DNA of 64,000 bases from Flavobacteriaceae bacterium (GTDB taxonomy: Bacteria; Bacteroidota; Bacteroidia; Flavobacteriales; Flavobacteriaceae), in the NCBI GenBank assembly GCA_002862755.1, contig PKDY01000014.1, positions 32,832 through 96,831 of the forward strand. Direction: 5' to 3'. Under the pieces are notes generated by a model. It worked only from the letters and a program-made list of their open reading frames with translations. It searched no databases and was not told the origin of the DNA. The translations under genes were made by a program, and so were the position numbers. Every line of letters starts with the position of its first letter. Position 1 is the first letter of the stretch. Positions 23,549 through 31,462 of this stretch are shown here, in pieces.

Positions 23549-24661
23549 ATGAAAGTCAAAAGAATTTTAAAAAAACTTTTATTAACCTTATTCATTTTAA
23601 TTGCACTATTTTTAATTTATAGTCTTATTCCAAGAGTACGTCATCCGAACAAATCCTTTGCTACCGAATTGAAGAAATCTGACATCTTATCAAAGGATTT
23701 TCAAAAAAATTTACGTCAGTTTATAAAAGACACCGCTACTAAATCAGAAATTATCATTGCGCTTAAGGAAAATGAAGTAATTTTTGAATATGGCAATACA
23801 AAAAAACTTATCAACTGTCATTCCGCAAGAAAAAGCATTATGAGCCTGTTAATTGGAATAGCCAAAGACAAAGGTTTTCTAGAATTGAATGAAACCTTGG
23901 AAAGTTTAGGTATTGATGAACGTAAAACACCGTTAACCAAACAAGAAAAAACAGCGACTATACAAGATTTATTAATGGCTCGCTCTGGAGTATACCTTCA
24001 AGCAGAAGCAGAAGTTCAATCGGCGAAAGAAAATCGTCCACAAAGAGAACAGTACAAACCTGGAAATTTTTTCTTTTATAACAATTTTGATTTTAATGTT
24101 TTAGGCGCAATACTTGAGCAAAAAACTGGAAAATCTATTGGTGCTTTTATGGAAGAATATTTAGCTAAGCCAATAGGACTGCAAGATTTTTCTTCTTCAA
24201 ACGTAGTATACGGCAGCCCTTGGCCCATCCCAAATCAATCATTATCTGATTATCCTGTTTATTGGATATTTATGAGTGCAAGGGATTTAGCAAGAATAGG
24301 TTCACTTGTTGCTCAAAATGGAAAATACAACAACAAACAAATTATATCTTCTAAATGGCTTGAAGAAAGCTTTAGACCTTATTCAAAATTATCAGACTAT
24401 AATATTGACAAAAAACCTTTGAATGCTTATGGATATTTATGGTGGCTTGATACCAATAAAAATTTAATTTGGGCAGATGGTTATGGCGGACAATACATGC
24501 TAATCGACCCAAAAAGCCATCTCGTATTCGTGCAAAGAAATTTTACTGGTAATTCTCTTCTATCATCTGGACTCTTTTTATTAGATGAAAATCGAGACAA
24601 CTCACATAAAATTGATTTACAGCATTTGTATGAAAGGACAAAAAACTATTTAAAAAAATAA
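23549..24661 (+). CDS. Serine hydrolase, beta-lactamase class C / NylB-like family
   Basis: A 370-residue protein with an N-terminal membrane anchor (LLLTLFILIALFLIYSLI). It has the class C serine-hydrolase motifs: SARK as the SxxK nucleophile in CHSARKSIMSLL, YNN as the Tyr-x-Asn motif in NFFFYNNFDF, and DGYGGQYM in place of the KTG/HxG box. The whole resembles 6-aminohexanoate-dimer hydrolase-type and esterase-type relatives rather than true beta-lactamases. The substrate is not predictable. The 236 bp upstream are AT-rich with no clear repeat. Confidence 0.85.
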   Translation: MKVKRILKKLLLTLFILIALFLIYSLIPRVRHPNKSFATELKKSDILSKDFQKNLRQFIKDTATKSEIIIALKENEVIFEYGNTKKLINCHSARKSIMSLLIGIAKDKGFLELNETLESLGIDERKTPLTKQEKTATIQDLLMARSGVYLQAEAEVQSAKENRPQREQYKPGNFFFYNNFDFNVLGAILEQKTGKSIGAFMEEYLAKPIGLQDFSSSNVVYGSPWPIPNQSLSDYPVYWIFMSARDLARIGSLVAQNGKYNNKQIISSKWLEESFRPYSKLSDYNIDKKPLNAYGYLWWLDTNKNLIWADGYGGQYMLIDPKSHLVFVQRNFTGNSLLSSGLFLLDENRDNSHKIDLQHLYERTKNYLKK

Positions 24662-24690
24662 ATTTTAGTAAGGGCCTTTTAAATTATAAA

Positions 24691-25458
24691 CTACCCTTTA
24701 TGCGTTAGAATTCCTATAACGATACCTACAATTAGGATTAAAAGAAAGAAACTGGCAATCAACAATACAAAGAATAAGACTCGCAGTAACATGGCTTTGA
24801 TGCTGAGACCAAATATTTTTTGGAGCGAATAAGTAAAATAAGCCAGTTGAAAGAAAAACATCAACATATTAATTACTACTATTATCTCTGTATTAAATGC
24901 CGATAATAATAATACAACCGTACTAATAATAGCCGCTTCCGAATACAGATAAATATTGATTATAAAATGTTCGGCCCAATTGTAATCTTTGTATTTCGAG
25001 AATAAGACTTTCGTAAAAAACACATATAACGGAATAAACAACACCGCAAAAGCATTCGAATATTCTACGATATACGAATTGATTTTTAAGGCCAATTCTT
25101 TTTGCATTTCGTTATCATAAGAAGCCGCAGAAGCATTCATTAATTGTCCATAATCGATAAAACCTTTTTGTACCAAATAAAAATACAAACCCGATAAGGT
25201 TAAGGCAAAAGCAAAATATGAAACCGGATTAAAATAACGCACCCGCTTCCCTTCTAAATAACCTGAAATTACTTCCTGAGGTTGTTTCAATAAGGTGAGA
25301 AAGGTTTGGTAGAATTTATTGTCAATATTAAAGAATTTATCCAAAAACTCTTCGAATATGGTTTTAAAAGTAATTCGTTGTACAACTACTTTTCCACCGC
25401 ATTCTGGACAAAACTTTTGATTACTAGCTAACTGGTTCAAGCAATTTTTACACTCCAT
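24691..25458 (-). CDS. DUF3667 membrane protein with zinc ribbon
   Basis: A 255-residue protein starting CKNCLNQLASNQKFCPECGGK, a two-CxxC zinc ribbon. This is followed by FKTIFEEFLDKFFNIDNKFYQTFLTLLKQPQEVISGYLEGKR, the signature of DUF3667, and four or five membrane segments. The family is common in Bacteroidota and has no known function. It is divergent from dnaX, with dnaX promoter elements lying in the gap. Confidence 0.85.
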   Translation of the reverse strand: MECKNCLNQLASNQKFCPECGGKVVVQRITFKTIFEEFLDKFFNIDNKFYQTFLTLLKQPQEVISGYLEGKRVRYFNPVSYFAFALTLSGLYFYLVQKGFIDYGQLMNASAASYDNEMQKELALKINSYIVEYSNAFAVLFIPLYVFFTKVLFSKYKDYNWAEHFIINIYLYSEAAIISTVVLLLSAFNTEIIVVINMLMFFFQLAYFTYSLQKIFGLSIKAMLLRVLFFVLLIASFFLLILIVGIVIGILTHKG

Positions 25459-25498
25459 GGTTTGACCTATTATTTTTCAAATATATATTAAATTTACT

Positions 25499-25530
25499 TT
25501 TGAATAATCATAATTTGTACACTATATTTG
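25499..25530 (+). promoter_or_regulatory. Promoter of dnaX
   Basis: TTTG at 25499 and TATATTTG at 25523-25530 with 20 bp between fit the Bacteroidota sigma-ABfr promoter TTTG-N19-TAnnTTTG. The dnaX start codon lies 17 bp downstream of the -7 box. Confidence 0.7.
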
Positions 25531-25546
25531 TAATTCAATTACTGCA

Positions 25547-26632
25547 ATGGAACAATTTATAGTATCAGCTCGAAAATACCGTCCACAAACCTTTAAAGAT
25601 GTTGTGGGGCAGAAAGCTATTACCAATACTTTGTTGAATGCTATTGAAACCAATCACTTAGCGCAAGCCTTGTTATTTACAGGTCCGAGAGGTGTTGGTA
25701 AAACCACTTGTGCCCGTATTTTGGCACGAAAAATCAATCAGGAAGGTTACGATGATCCCAATGAAGATTTTTCATTTAATGTATTCGAATTGGATGCCGC
25801 ATCCAATAATGGTGTGGATGACATTCGTAGTATTATCGATCAAGTACGCATCCCACCACAAACTGGAAAATACAAAGTATATATCATTGATGAGGTGCAC
25901 ATGTTGTCTCAGGCAGCTTTTAATGCTTTTTTAAAGACGTTAGAAGAACCACCAAAACACGCCATTTTTATTTTAGCAACTACCGAAAAACATAAAATTA
26001 TACCAACGATTTTATCGCGTTGTCAAATTTTTGATTTCAAACGTATTACGGTTAATGATGCCAAAGAACATTTAGCAGAAATTGCCAAAGAACAAGGCGT
26101 AACTTTTGAAGACGATGCCTTGCATATTATTGCACAAAAAGCAGATGGTGCGATGCGTGATGCTTTGTCTATTTTTGACCGAGTGGTTTCGTATTGTGGT
26201 ACCAATTTAACGCGTCAGGCAGTAACTGAAAATTTAAACGTACTTGATTTTGAATATTATATTAAAATCACCGATTTAATTTTAGAAAATAAAATTCCTG
26301 AACTGCTTTTAGCCTATAATGATATTTTATCGAAAGGATTTGACGGGCATCATTTTGTTGCCGGTTTGGCTTCACATTTTAGAGATTTACTAGTATGTAA
26401 AAACCCTGCTACTCTAGCGCTTTTAGAAGCCGGAGAACAAGCACAAACCTTATATGCTGCTCAATCTCAAAAAGCCTCTCAATCTTTTTTATTACAAGGT
26501 ATTGAATTAGCAAACGAAACCGATTTAAAGTATAAAACGAGTCAAAATCAGCGTTTGCTTGTAGAACTCTGCTTAATGCAATTGGCCTCTATCACTATCG
26601 ATGGAGAAAAAAAAAAGCTAAGTCCTTTATAA
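25547..26632 (+). CDS. dnaX: DNA polymerase III gamma/tau subunit, N-terminal ATPase part
   Basis: The 361-residue frame carries the clamp-loader AAA+ module: Walker A GPRGVGKTT (about 45-53), Walker B IIDEVHML, SRC sensor in ILSRCQIF and domain III. DnaX loads the sliding clamp and organises the replisome. In this frame translation stops soon after a run of ten A (26607-26616), giving a gamma-like short form. The rest of the protein continues in the -1 frame (next entry) and encodes the tau-type C-terminus. Frameshifting at A-runs is known in dnaX of other bacteria; a real mutation or sequencing error is the alternative. Confidence 0.92.
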   Translation: MEQFIVSARKYRPQTFKDVVGQKAITNTLLNAIETNHLAQALLFTGPRGVGKTTCARILARKINQEGYDDPNEDFSFNVFELDAASNNGVDDIRSIIDQVRIPPQTGKYKVYIIDEVHMLSQAAFNAFLKTLEEPPKHAIFILATTEKHKIIPTILSRCQIFDFKRITVNDAKEHLAEIAKEQGVTFEDDALHIIAQKADGAMRDALSIFDRVVSYCGTNLTRQAVTENLNVLDFEYYIKITDLILENKIPELLLAYNDILSKGFDGHHFVAGLASHFRDLLVCKNPATLALLEAGEQAQTLYAAQSQKASQSFLLQGIELANETDLKYKTSQNQRLLVELCLMQLASITIDGEKKKLSPL

Positions 26633-27285
26633 TTCCAGCTACTTATTTTAGAAACGGAGGTTATTCGATAACGGAAGTTAAAACTCAAAAGCTTGAAGCC
26701 GAAAGTCCGAAGGCTGAAGTAGAAAGTCGAGAGCCTAAAGTCGAAAGTCAAGGTACAGAAAACAAAGTACATTCAACAGAAACCAACCAACAACTAACGG
26801 AGAACAAACCACAAACGGATACCAGTCCGAAAATATCGGCTTTATCTTTGTCGAGTATTCGTGCAAAAAAAGAACTAGAAGCCAAACAAGCTTTACATCA
26901 AAAGCATCATGAAGAATTACCAACAGAAGCTTTTACTGAAACCGATATGCTTTTGTTGTGGAATAAGTTTGCCCAACGCTTAACCGATCAAGGGAAACGT
27001 TTAATGGCAACCTATATGCAAATGAACGATCCTGTACTTAATGGTACAACGATTACCTTAGAATTACCCAACCAAAGTACGAAAGAAGAATTTTTAAGTG
27101 GTTATCATGATCTATTAGGCTATTTAAGAGGCAAACTACACAATCACGACATTACAATTGAAGTTAAGGTAAACGAAGTTTCTGAGACCAAATATGCATT
27201 TACACCACAAGAAAAGTTTGAAAAGCTAAAAACCATCAATCCAAATATTGAATTGTTGAAGAAGTTGTTTGATTTGGATTTGTAA
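26617..27285 (+). CDS. dnaX: DnaX C-terminal (tau-specific) part in the -1 frame
   Basis: Immediately after the A10 run, the -1 frame is open through SFIIPATYF, a charged low-complexity linker made of imperfect EAESPK/EVESRE repeats, ISALSLSSIRAKKELEAKQ and a final folded domain. That domain (MLLLWNKFAQRLTDQGKRLMATYMQ) matches the C-terminus of Bacteroidota DnaX. The track shows only an internal ATG at 26848, but the uninterrupted frame and homologous layout argue it is the same gene. The 3' part has no promoter of its own. Confidence 0.8.
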   Translation, partial: AKSFIIPATYFRNGGYSITEVKTQKLEAESPKAEVESREPKVESQGTENKVHSTETNQQLTENKPQTDTSPKISALSLSSIRAKKELEAKQALHQKHHEELPTEAFTETDMLLLWNKFAQRLTDQGKRLMATYMQMNDPVLNGTTITLELPNQSTKEEFLSGYHDLLGYLRGKLHNHDITIEVKVNEVSETKYAFTPQEKFEKLKTINPNIELLKKLFDLDL

Positions 27286-27318
27286 ATTTTAATCAAATAA
27301 TATTTTACAAATTAATTA

Positions 27319-27897
27319 ATGAACATTTTTAAAAGAAACATCACTTACATCTTTTTATTTATTGCTTTTGTAATATATATTACTATACTTACTATAAAAT
27401 CTTATTTGTTTCAATTTTCTTATGTATTAATTTCGTACGTGATTATTATTGTGCTTTATGAAATTACGAAAAGGAAAAAAATCAATTTAGAAATCAATTC
27501 TCAAATTTTAAATTATTCTTTGATTAGTCTTACAATACAGCTCATTTCAATTGAATTTGGTATCCATTTCTATTCGGTTTTTATCTTTTTATTATTGTTA
27601 TTACTCTATTTAATATTAATATTAAAAAGCATAGATTGTCTATTCATTCAAAATTGGAAACAATACCATTGGAAAAGTCGTATCATAAACATCTTGGTTG
27701 TATTTCATGTTTTTCCCATATTAATTTTATATTTATTTTTTTTAATTAACTATATTACAACACCTAAAAATGTAGAATCCATTTCTCCTAATGAGCTATA
27801 TTATATAGATACTCAAACTGGTAAAGAAATATCTATAGATAGTCTTGCTCAAAGAACCGTTGATCGCATTATTAAAAGTAAAAAAAAGGATGAATGA
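27319..27897 (+). CDS. Multispanning membrane protein of unknown function
   Basis: A 192-residue very hydrophobic protein with about five membrane segments, ending in a charged cytosolic tail (YYIDTQTGKEISIDSLAQRTV). It is the first gene of a tightly packed plus-strand run that extends to 30508. Its end overlaps the next start by 4 bp (ATGA), so translation of the two is coupled. No family recognised. Confidence 0.72.
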   Translation: MNIFKRNITYIFLFIAFVIYITILTIKSYLFQFSYVLISYVIIIVLYEITKRKKINLEINSQILNYSLISLTIQLISIEFGIHFYSVFIFLLLLLLYLILILKSIDCLFIQNWKQYHWKSRIINILVVFHVFPILILYLFFLINYITTPKNVESISPNELYYIDTQTGKEISIDSLAQRTVDRIIKSKKKDE

Positions 27898-28454
27898 AAT
27901 TAATTGTACTTGATTTGGATGAAACGTTACTACATGCAACAGAAAAGAAAATTCATGAAGAATATTCCTTTCAAGTTTTCAACTATTTTGTATACAAACG
28001 CCCTTTTTTAGACGTGTTTCTTTCGGAATTAAAAAATCATTTTAAAGTTGCGGTTTGGTCTTCTGCCTCTGATGATTATGTAGCTGAGATTGTTGCTAAA
28101 ATTTTTCCTAAAAATTATCCATTAGAGTTTGTTTGGGGACGATCCAAATGTACCTTACAAATAGATTCCCAAAGTATAGATGATTATGGCTATTTTGATT
28201 ATTTTAATCATATGAATTATGTCAAAATACTCAAAAAAGTAGCTAAAAAAAAGTTTGCAAGACTAGAAGACATTCTAATTGTTGATGATACACCTAGAAA
28301 ATGTAAATACAATTATGGAAATGCCATTTATCCAGCAGAGTTCTTAGGAGATTTAAATGACACTGAATTACCTTTATTATTGGACTATCTTATTTCTATA
28401 AAAGAAGTAGAAAATGTTAGAAGTTTAGAAAAAAGAAACTGGAAAAATTTTTAA
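27894..28454 (+). CDS. NIF-type HAD phosphatase (NLI-interacting factor / SCP-like)
   Basis: A 186-residue HAD-superfamily protein. LIVLDLDETLLHA is the DxDx(T/V) catalytic motif, VAVWSSASDDY is motif II and ILIVDDTPRKC is motif IV. The layout is that of FCP/SCP phosphatases that in eukaryotes act on RNA polymerase II; bacterial members have unknown substrates, presumably phosphoproteins. It overlaps the membrane gene upstream by 4 bp. Confidence 0.85.
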   Translation: MKLIVLDLDETLLHATEKKIHEEYSFQVFNYFVYKRPFLDVFLSELKNHFKVAVWSSASDDYVAEIVAKIFPKNYPLEFVWGRSKCTLQIDSQSIDDYGYFDYFNHMNYVKILKKVAKKKFARLEDILIVDDTPRKCKYNYGNAIYPAEFLGDLNDTELPLLLDYLISIKEVENVRSLEKRNWKNF

Positions 28455-28457
28455 GTT

Positions 28458-28604
28458 ATGGACGGACAAATAGTAGCAATTTTGATTGTATTTTCAATTT
28501 TTTTATTGATTTTCTTATGGATAGTTCGTTATTTATTGCTTCCTCTTTTTATGAAACCTATTCTATTGCAAACTGAAATACTGACTTTTTTAAATAATAT
28601 GTAA
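28458..28604 (+). CDS. Small single-pass membrane protein, absent from ORF track
   Basis: ATG 28458 opens a 48-codon frame starting MDGQIVAILIVFSIFLLIFL, with one strong membrane segment and then LPLFMKPILLQTEILTF. It begins 3 bp after the phosphatase stop and ends 21 bp before the next gene, so it fits the packed operon. There is no homologue I can name. Confidence 0.5.
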   Translation: MDGQIVAILIVFSIFLLIFLWIVRYLLLPLFMKPILLQTEILTFLNNM

Positions 28605-28625
28605 TTATTCTACAAAGGACATCAT

Positions 28626-28964
28626 GTGATTAGTAAAAATCAAATAGATATACCCAAACCATCATTTTATCAAAAGATGCAATCTATTCATTCCTATTTT
28701 ATTATTATAGGGTATTCCAAAGACAATAATTCCTTTCAAGGATACTATGCAATTGTCACTAAAAATATTGCTATTCCTTTTTCTTTCTTGAAAAATAAAA
28801 AGAGAAGTATCCATTTTATTGAAGAAACCAACTTAAACGTTTTAAAAACTTGGTTACCCAATCAAAAAGAAATTATAGGTATAAGTAATTTTTGTCCAGC
28901 TTGCGGAAATAAAACGAATCCACAAAGTCAGAAATGCGCTTCCTGTGGTTTAGCGTATATTTAA
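28626..28964 (+). CDS. Small protein with C-terminal zinc ribbon, GTG start
   Basis: A 112-residue protein starting at GTG. The last 25 residues, CPACGNKTNPQSQKCASCG, form a CxxC-CxxC zinc ribbon. The N-terminal part is strand-rich with no known family. It lies in the packed gene run after the NIF phosphatase. The GTG start is used because the only nearby ATG is out of frame. Confidence 0.65.
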   Translation: MISKNQIDIPKPSFYQKMQSIHSYFIIIGYSKDNNSFQGYYAIVTKNIAIPFSFLKNKKRSIHFIEETNLNVLKTWLPNQKEIIGISNFCPACGNKTNPQSQKCASCGLAYI

Positions 28965-29009
28965 ATGTATTTTGGCTTAATTTTTGCAACATTTCAGAAA
29001 ACCAAAAAC

Positions 29010-29414
29010 ATGAAAAATTATACTTCACTCCTATTTTTACTCTTATTTTCTTTTATTTCCAATGCGCAAAACGACAACTATATAGGTGTGTATGAAAAGA
29101 AAATTAAAACCCAAAAAAATGAAGTTTTTGAATACGAACTCCAAATTCTTTCCGATAGCACGTTTACCTTTCATTTTTTTAGAAATTTAGGACAGTCAAT
29201 AAGTAAAGATGAAAATGTGTATGGCAAAGGCACTTGGAAAGTCATTAAAAATGTGATTCATTTTGAGACCAATACGAATGATTTAGATGAAAAATATACT
29301 TTAAATTTTACAAACAGTTCTGGAAGATTTGATGGTAAAAACAAAAATCAATTTCGATTCTATCATTCAGAAATCCCTTGGATTGAAAGATTGACTTTGC
29401 AAAGAATAGAATAA
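29010..29414 (+). CDS. Secreted lipocalin-like protein of unknown function
   Basis: ATG 29010 (MKNYTSLLFLLLFSFISNAQ) gives a signal peptide and is preferred over the track start at 28965. The 134-residue product has YIGVYEKKIKTQ, FEYELQILSDSTFTFHFFRN and GKGTWKVIKNVIHFE, a strand pattern often seen in small lipocalin-like Bacteroidota proteins. It is probably periplasmic. It is followed directly by a small membrane gene. Confidence 0.68.
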   Translation: MKNYTSLLFLLLFSFISNAQNDNYIGVYEKKIKTQKNEVFEYELQILSDSTFTFHFFRNLGQSISKDENVYGKGTWKVIKNVIHFETNTNDLDEKYTLNFTNSSGRFDGKNKNQFRFYHSEIPWIERLTLQRIE

Positions 29415-29415
29415 T

Positions 29416-29718
29416 ATGGCTAAAAATTATCTTATATATACTCAAATCGTAATTTGTCTTGCTGTCATGGCATCCAATTTAGGTTTATACATTCCAATAA
29501 CTTTTGATATACTACAATCTTCAGGAGGTTCAATGGGTTATGGATATTTCATTCTACCTCTATTATTAGTCTTAATAGTATTTAGTATTCCTGCAATAAT
29601 AGGTAGTATAAAATATAAAACATTTTCAAAGAAATTATTTATCTTTAATATAATTGGTTTTATCTTACATTTATGGGCGTTTATAACATTTTATGATTTA
29701 ATTTTTTACGCACATTAA
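29416..29718 (+). CDS. Small membrane protein
   Basis: A 100-residue protein with three membrane segments (IYTQIVICLAVMASNLGLYI, YFILPLLLVLIVFSIPAII, LFIFNIIGFILHLWAFITF). It starts right after the preceding stop and shares a base with the next start, so it belongs to the same transcript. Function unknown. Confidence 0.65.
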   Translation: MAKNYLIYTQIVICLAVMASNLGLYIPITFDILQSSGGSMGYGYFILPLLLVLIVFSIPAIIGSIKYKTFSKKLFIFNIIGFILHLWAFITFYDLIFYAH

Positions 29719-29996
29719 TGAAACGATTTAAAATTACATATTGGCTTACGCTAATTGGTGGTCTTTTTATACTAAGTTTAGGTTATTTAATGGATTATTT
29801 TGAAGTTGAATCAAGTAGCTACGTTTTTACTAGAGGTGGTGTTAGTAATGGCACGCTTACTCCTTTTGGAACAAAACTGATTGGCTATATCGTTTTAATT
29901 ATGTGGTTGTCCCATTTAAGTTTTAAAAAAAAACAAAAATTTAGAAGAAAAAGAATCTCCTTTTATATCAAGAAGAGCACAACTAAAAATAGCTAG
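29718..29996 (+). CDS. Small membrane protein with a probable frameshift near the 3' end
   Basis: A 92-residue protein with two membrane segments and a basic tail. At 29925-29933 there is a run of nine A. In the +1 frame after it, the sequence stays open to 30066 and reads a plausible basic tail (NLEEKESPFISRRAQLKIA). The current stop may therefore reflect an indel in the homopolymer. Both versions end in a Lys/Arg-rich segment. Confidence 0.55.
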   Translation: MKRFKITYWLTLIGGLFILSLGYLMDYFEVESSSYVFTRGGVSNGTLTPFGTKLIGYIVLIMWLSHLSFKKKQKFRRKRISFYIKKSTTKNS

Positions 29997-30076
29997 AAAA
30001 AAATATGAAAAAATAGAACGTAGTAAACGAAGAAAAAAGAAAAAATTTAAAAGTCAACATAAGTAATTTCTACTAT

Positions 30077-30508
30077 ATGAATTTTCCAAATACAGTTGCT
30101 ATTTTCAAACAAGAATTCTATAGCTCAATTGATTTAATTCCTAAATTAGGTGATTTAAGAATAACACAATTCCTCTCCCTTTTAGATAAGGTTTCCAATA
30201 CTATAATTTTCAACAGTATAATAGCTATTTTATCCAACACATTACGACCCGAAACCAATTATTTAGACCAAAAATATGCAGGATTGATATTAGAAATATA
30301 CAATCCAAATCCTGAAATAGATTTGAATGAAATCTTACAACTTACCCTTGAAAACTGGGATAAAAGTATCGCTGAATTTCCACATTGGATTCAAAAAAAT
30401 TATACAATTACAGAAATAGAATTTGTATGCAATATTTTAGAAAAGAATGCTTTATCAACTTTAGAAAGAGACAAAATGCAAACCGTGAAATGGTGGTTAC
30501 AACTTTAA
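30077..30508 (+). CDS. Small soluble protein of unknown function, last in the run
   Basis: A 143-residue acidic helical protein, no signal peptide, with NTLRPETNYLDQKYAGLILEIYNP and a C-terminal VKWWLQL. It resembles, in size and composition, the orphan or immunity-like proteins found in Bacteroidota gene runs, but no family is recognised. It is convergent with ppx. Confidence 0.65.
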   Translation: MNFPNTVAIFKQEFYSSIDLIPKLGDLRITQFLSLLDKVSNTIIFNSIIAILSNTLRPETNYLDQKYAGLILEIYNPNPEIDLNEILQLTLENWDKSIAEFPHWIQKNYTITEIEFVCNILEKNALSTLERDKMQTVKWWLQL

Positions 30509-30542
30509 AAAATCAAAATTAGGTCCTTTACTTCTCTAAAAT

Positions 30543-31433
30543 TTAAATCCTTCCATAATACATGGCTTTCACAATACCGTCAGAAAGCCCTATTTTAGGT
30601 ACGAAAATTTGCCTTGCACCACTCCATTTCATCGCACTTAGATAAATACGGGTTGCTGGAATAATTACGTCGGCACGATCTGGATTTAAACCTAATTCGG
30701 AAATTCGCTGTTCGTAGGTTAAACTATTCAATTTTTGATATTGCGAATTGATATACAAATATGAAAGTGGTTTCTCTTGATGTTTTTCCGATAATTTGAA
30801 CAATTTATTGATATTTCCACCAGAACCAATCATCGTAATTTCCTCGTAAGGAGCGGTTACGGTTTTAATCCATTTTTCAATTTCGTTCCAAACAATATCG
30901 TTCACCATATTATTTAATAAACGTACGGTTCCATTTTTAAAGGAGCGAGAGGCTACAATTTTGCCTCCAGAGAAAATTGAAAATTCGGTACTTCCGCCAC
31001 CTACATCAACATATAAGAAGGTTTTATCTGAATTAATAAATTGTTTTAAATCGGAAGAAGCAATTATAGATGCCTCTTTCTTTCCATCAATGATTTCAAT
31101 TTTAATATCTGCTTTTTTCTTGATGAGTGCTAAGATTTCATCATTATTAATCGCTTCTCGCATGGCTGAAGTAGCACATGCTTTGTATTTTTCTACCTTA
31201 TGCACCTTCATAAGCAATTTGAAGGCTTTCATTGCATCTACCATTCGTTCGATATTTTCATCCGAAATCTCTCCTACGGTAAAGGCTTCTTGCCCAAGAC
31301 GAATAGGAACACGTACTAATGAGCTTTTGTTAAATTGAGCTGGTTTTCCTTCTTCTTCAACGATATTGGTCACTAATAGACGCATGGCATTCGAACCAAT
31401 ATCTATAGCAGCATATTTTTTTAATTTAATCAT
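30543..31433 (-). CDS. ppx: Ppx/GppA family exopolyphosphatase
   Basis: A 296-residue protein with the ASKHA-fold phosphate motifs AIDIGSNAMRLLV (phosphate 1) and FLYVDVGGGSTEFS (phosphate 2), and GSGGNINKL later. Ppx/GppA proteins release phosphate from polyphosphate or hydrolyse pppGpp. The short length (about 300, against about 510 in E. coli Ppx) is normal for Bacteroidota. It lies 29 bp after ppk1 on the same strand, so synthesis and breakdown of polyphosphate are encoded together. Confidence 0.92.
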   Translation of the reverse strand: MIKLKKYAAIDIGSNAMRLLVTNIVEEEGKPAQFNKSSLVRVPIRLGQEAFTVGEISDENIERMVDAMKAFKLLMKVHKVEKYKACATSAMREAINNDEILALIKKKADIKIEIIDGKKEASIIASSDLKQFINSDKTFLYVDVGGGSTEFSIFSGGKIVASRSFKNGTVRLLNNMVNDIVWNEIEKWIKTVTAPYEEITMIGSGGNINKLFKLSEKHQEKPLSYLYINSQYQKLNSLTYEQRISELGLNPDRADVIIPATRIYLSAMKWSGARQIFVPKIGLSDGIVKAMYYGRI

Positions 31434-31462
31434 TTAGTTCTTATTTTGAAGAAAGTTAATTT

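Noticed and set aside
23549-24661. True class C beta-lactamase (resistance gene)
   Set aside because: It has SxxK and YxN but GYGGQ instead of KTG, a membrane anchor and NylB-like layout; resistance is not supported.
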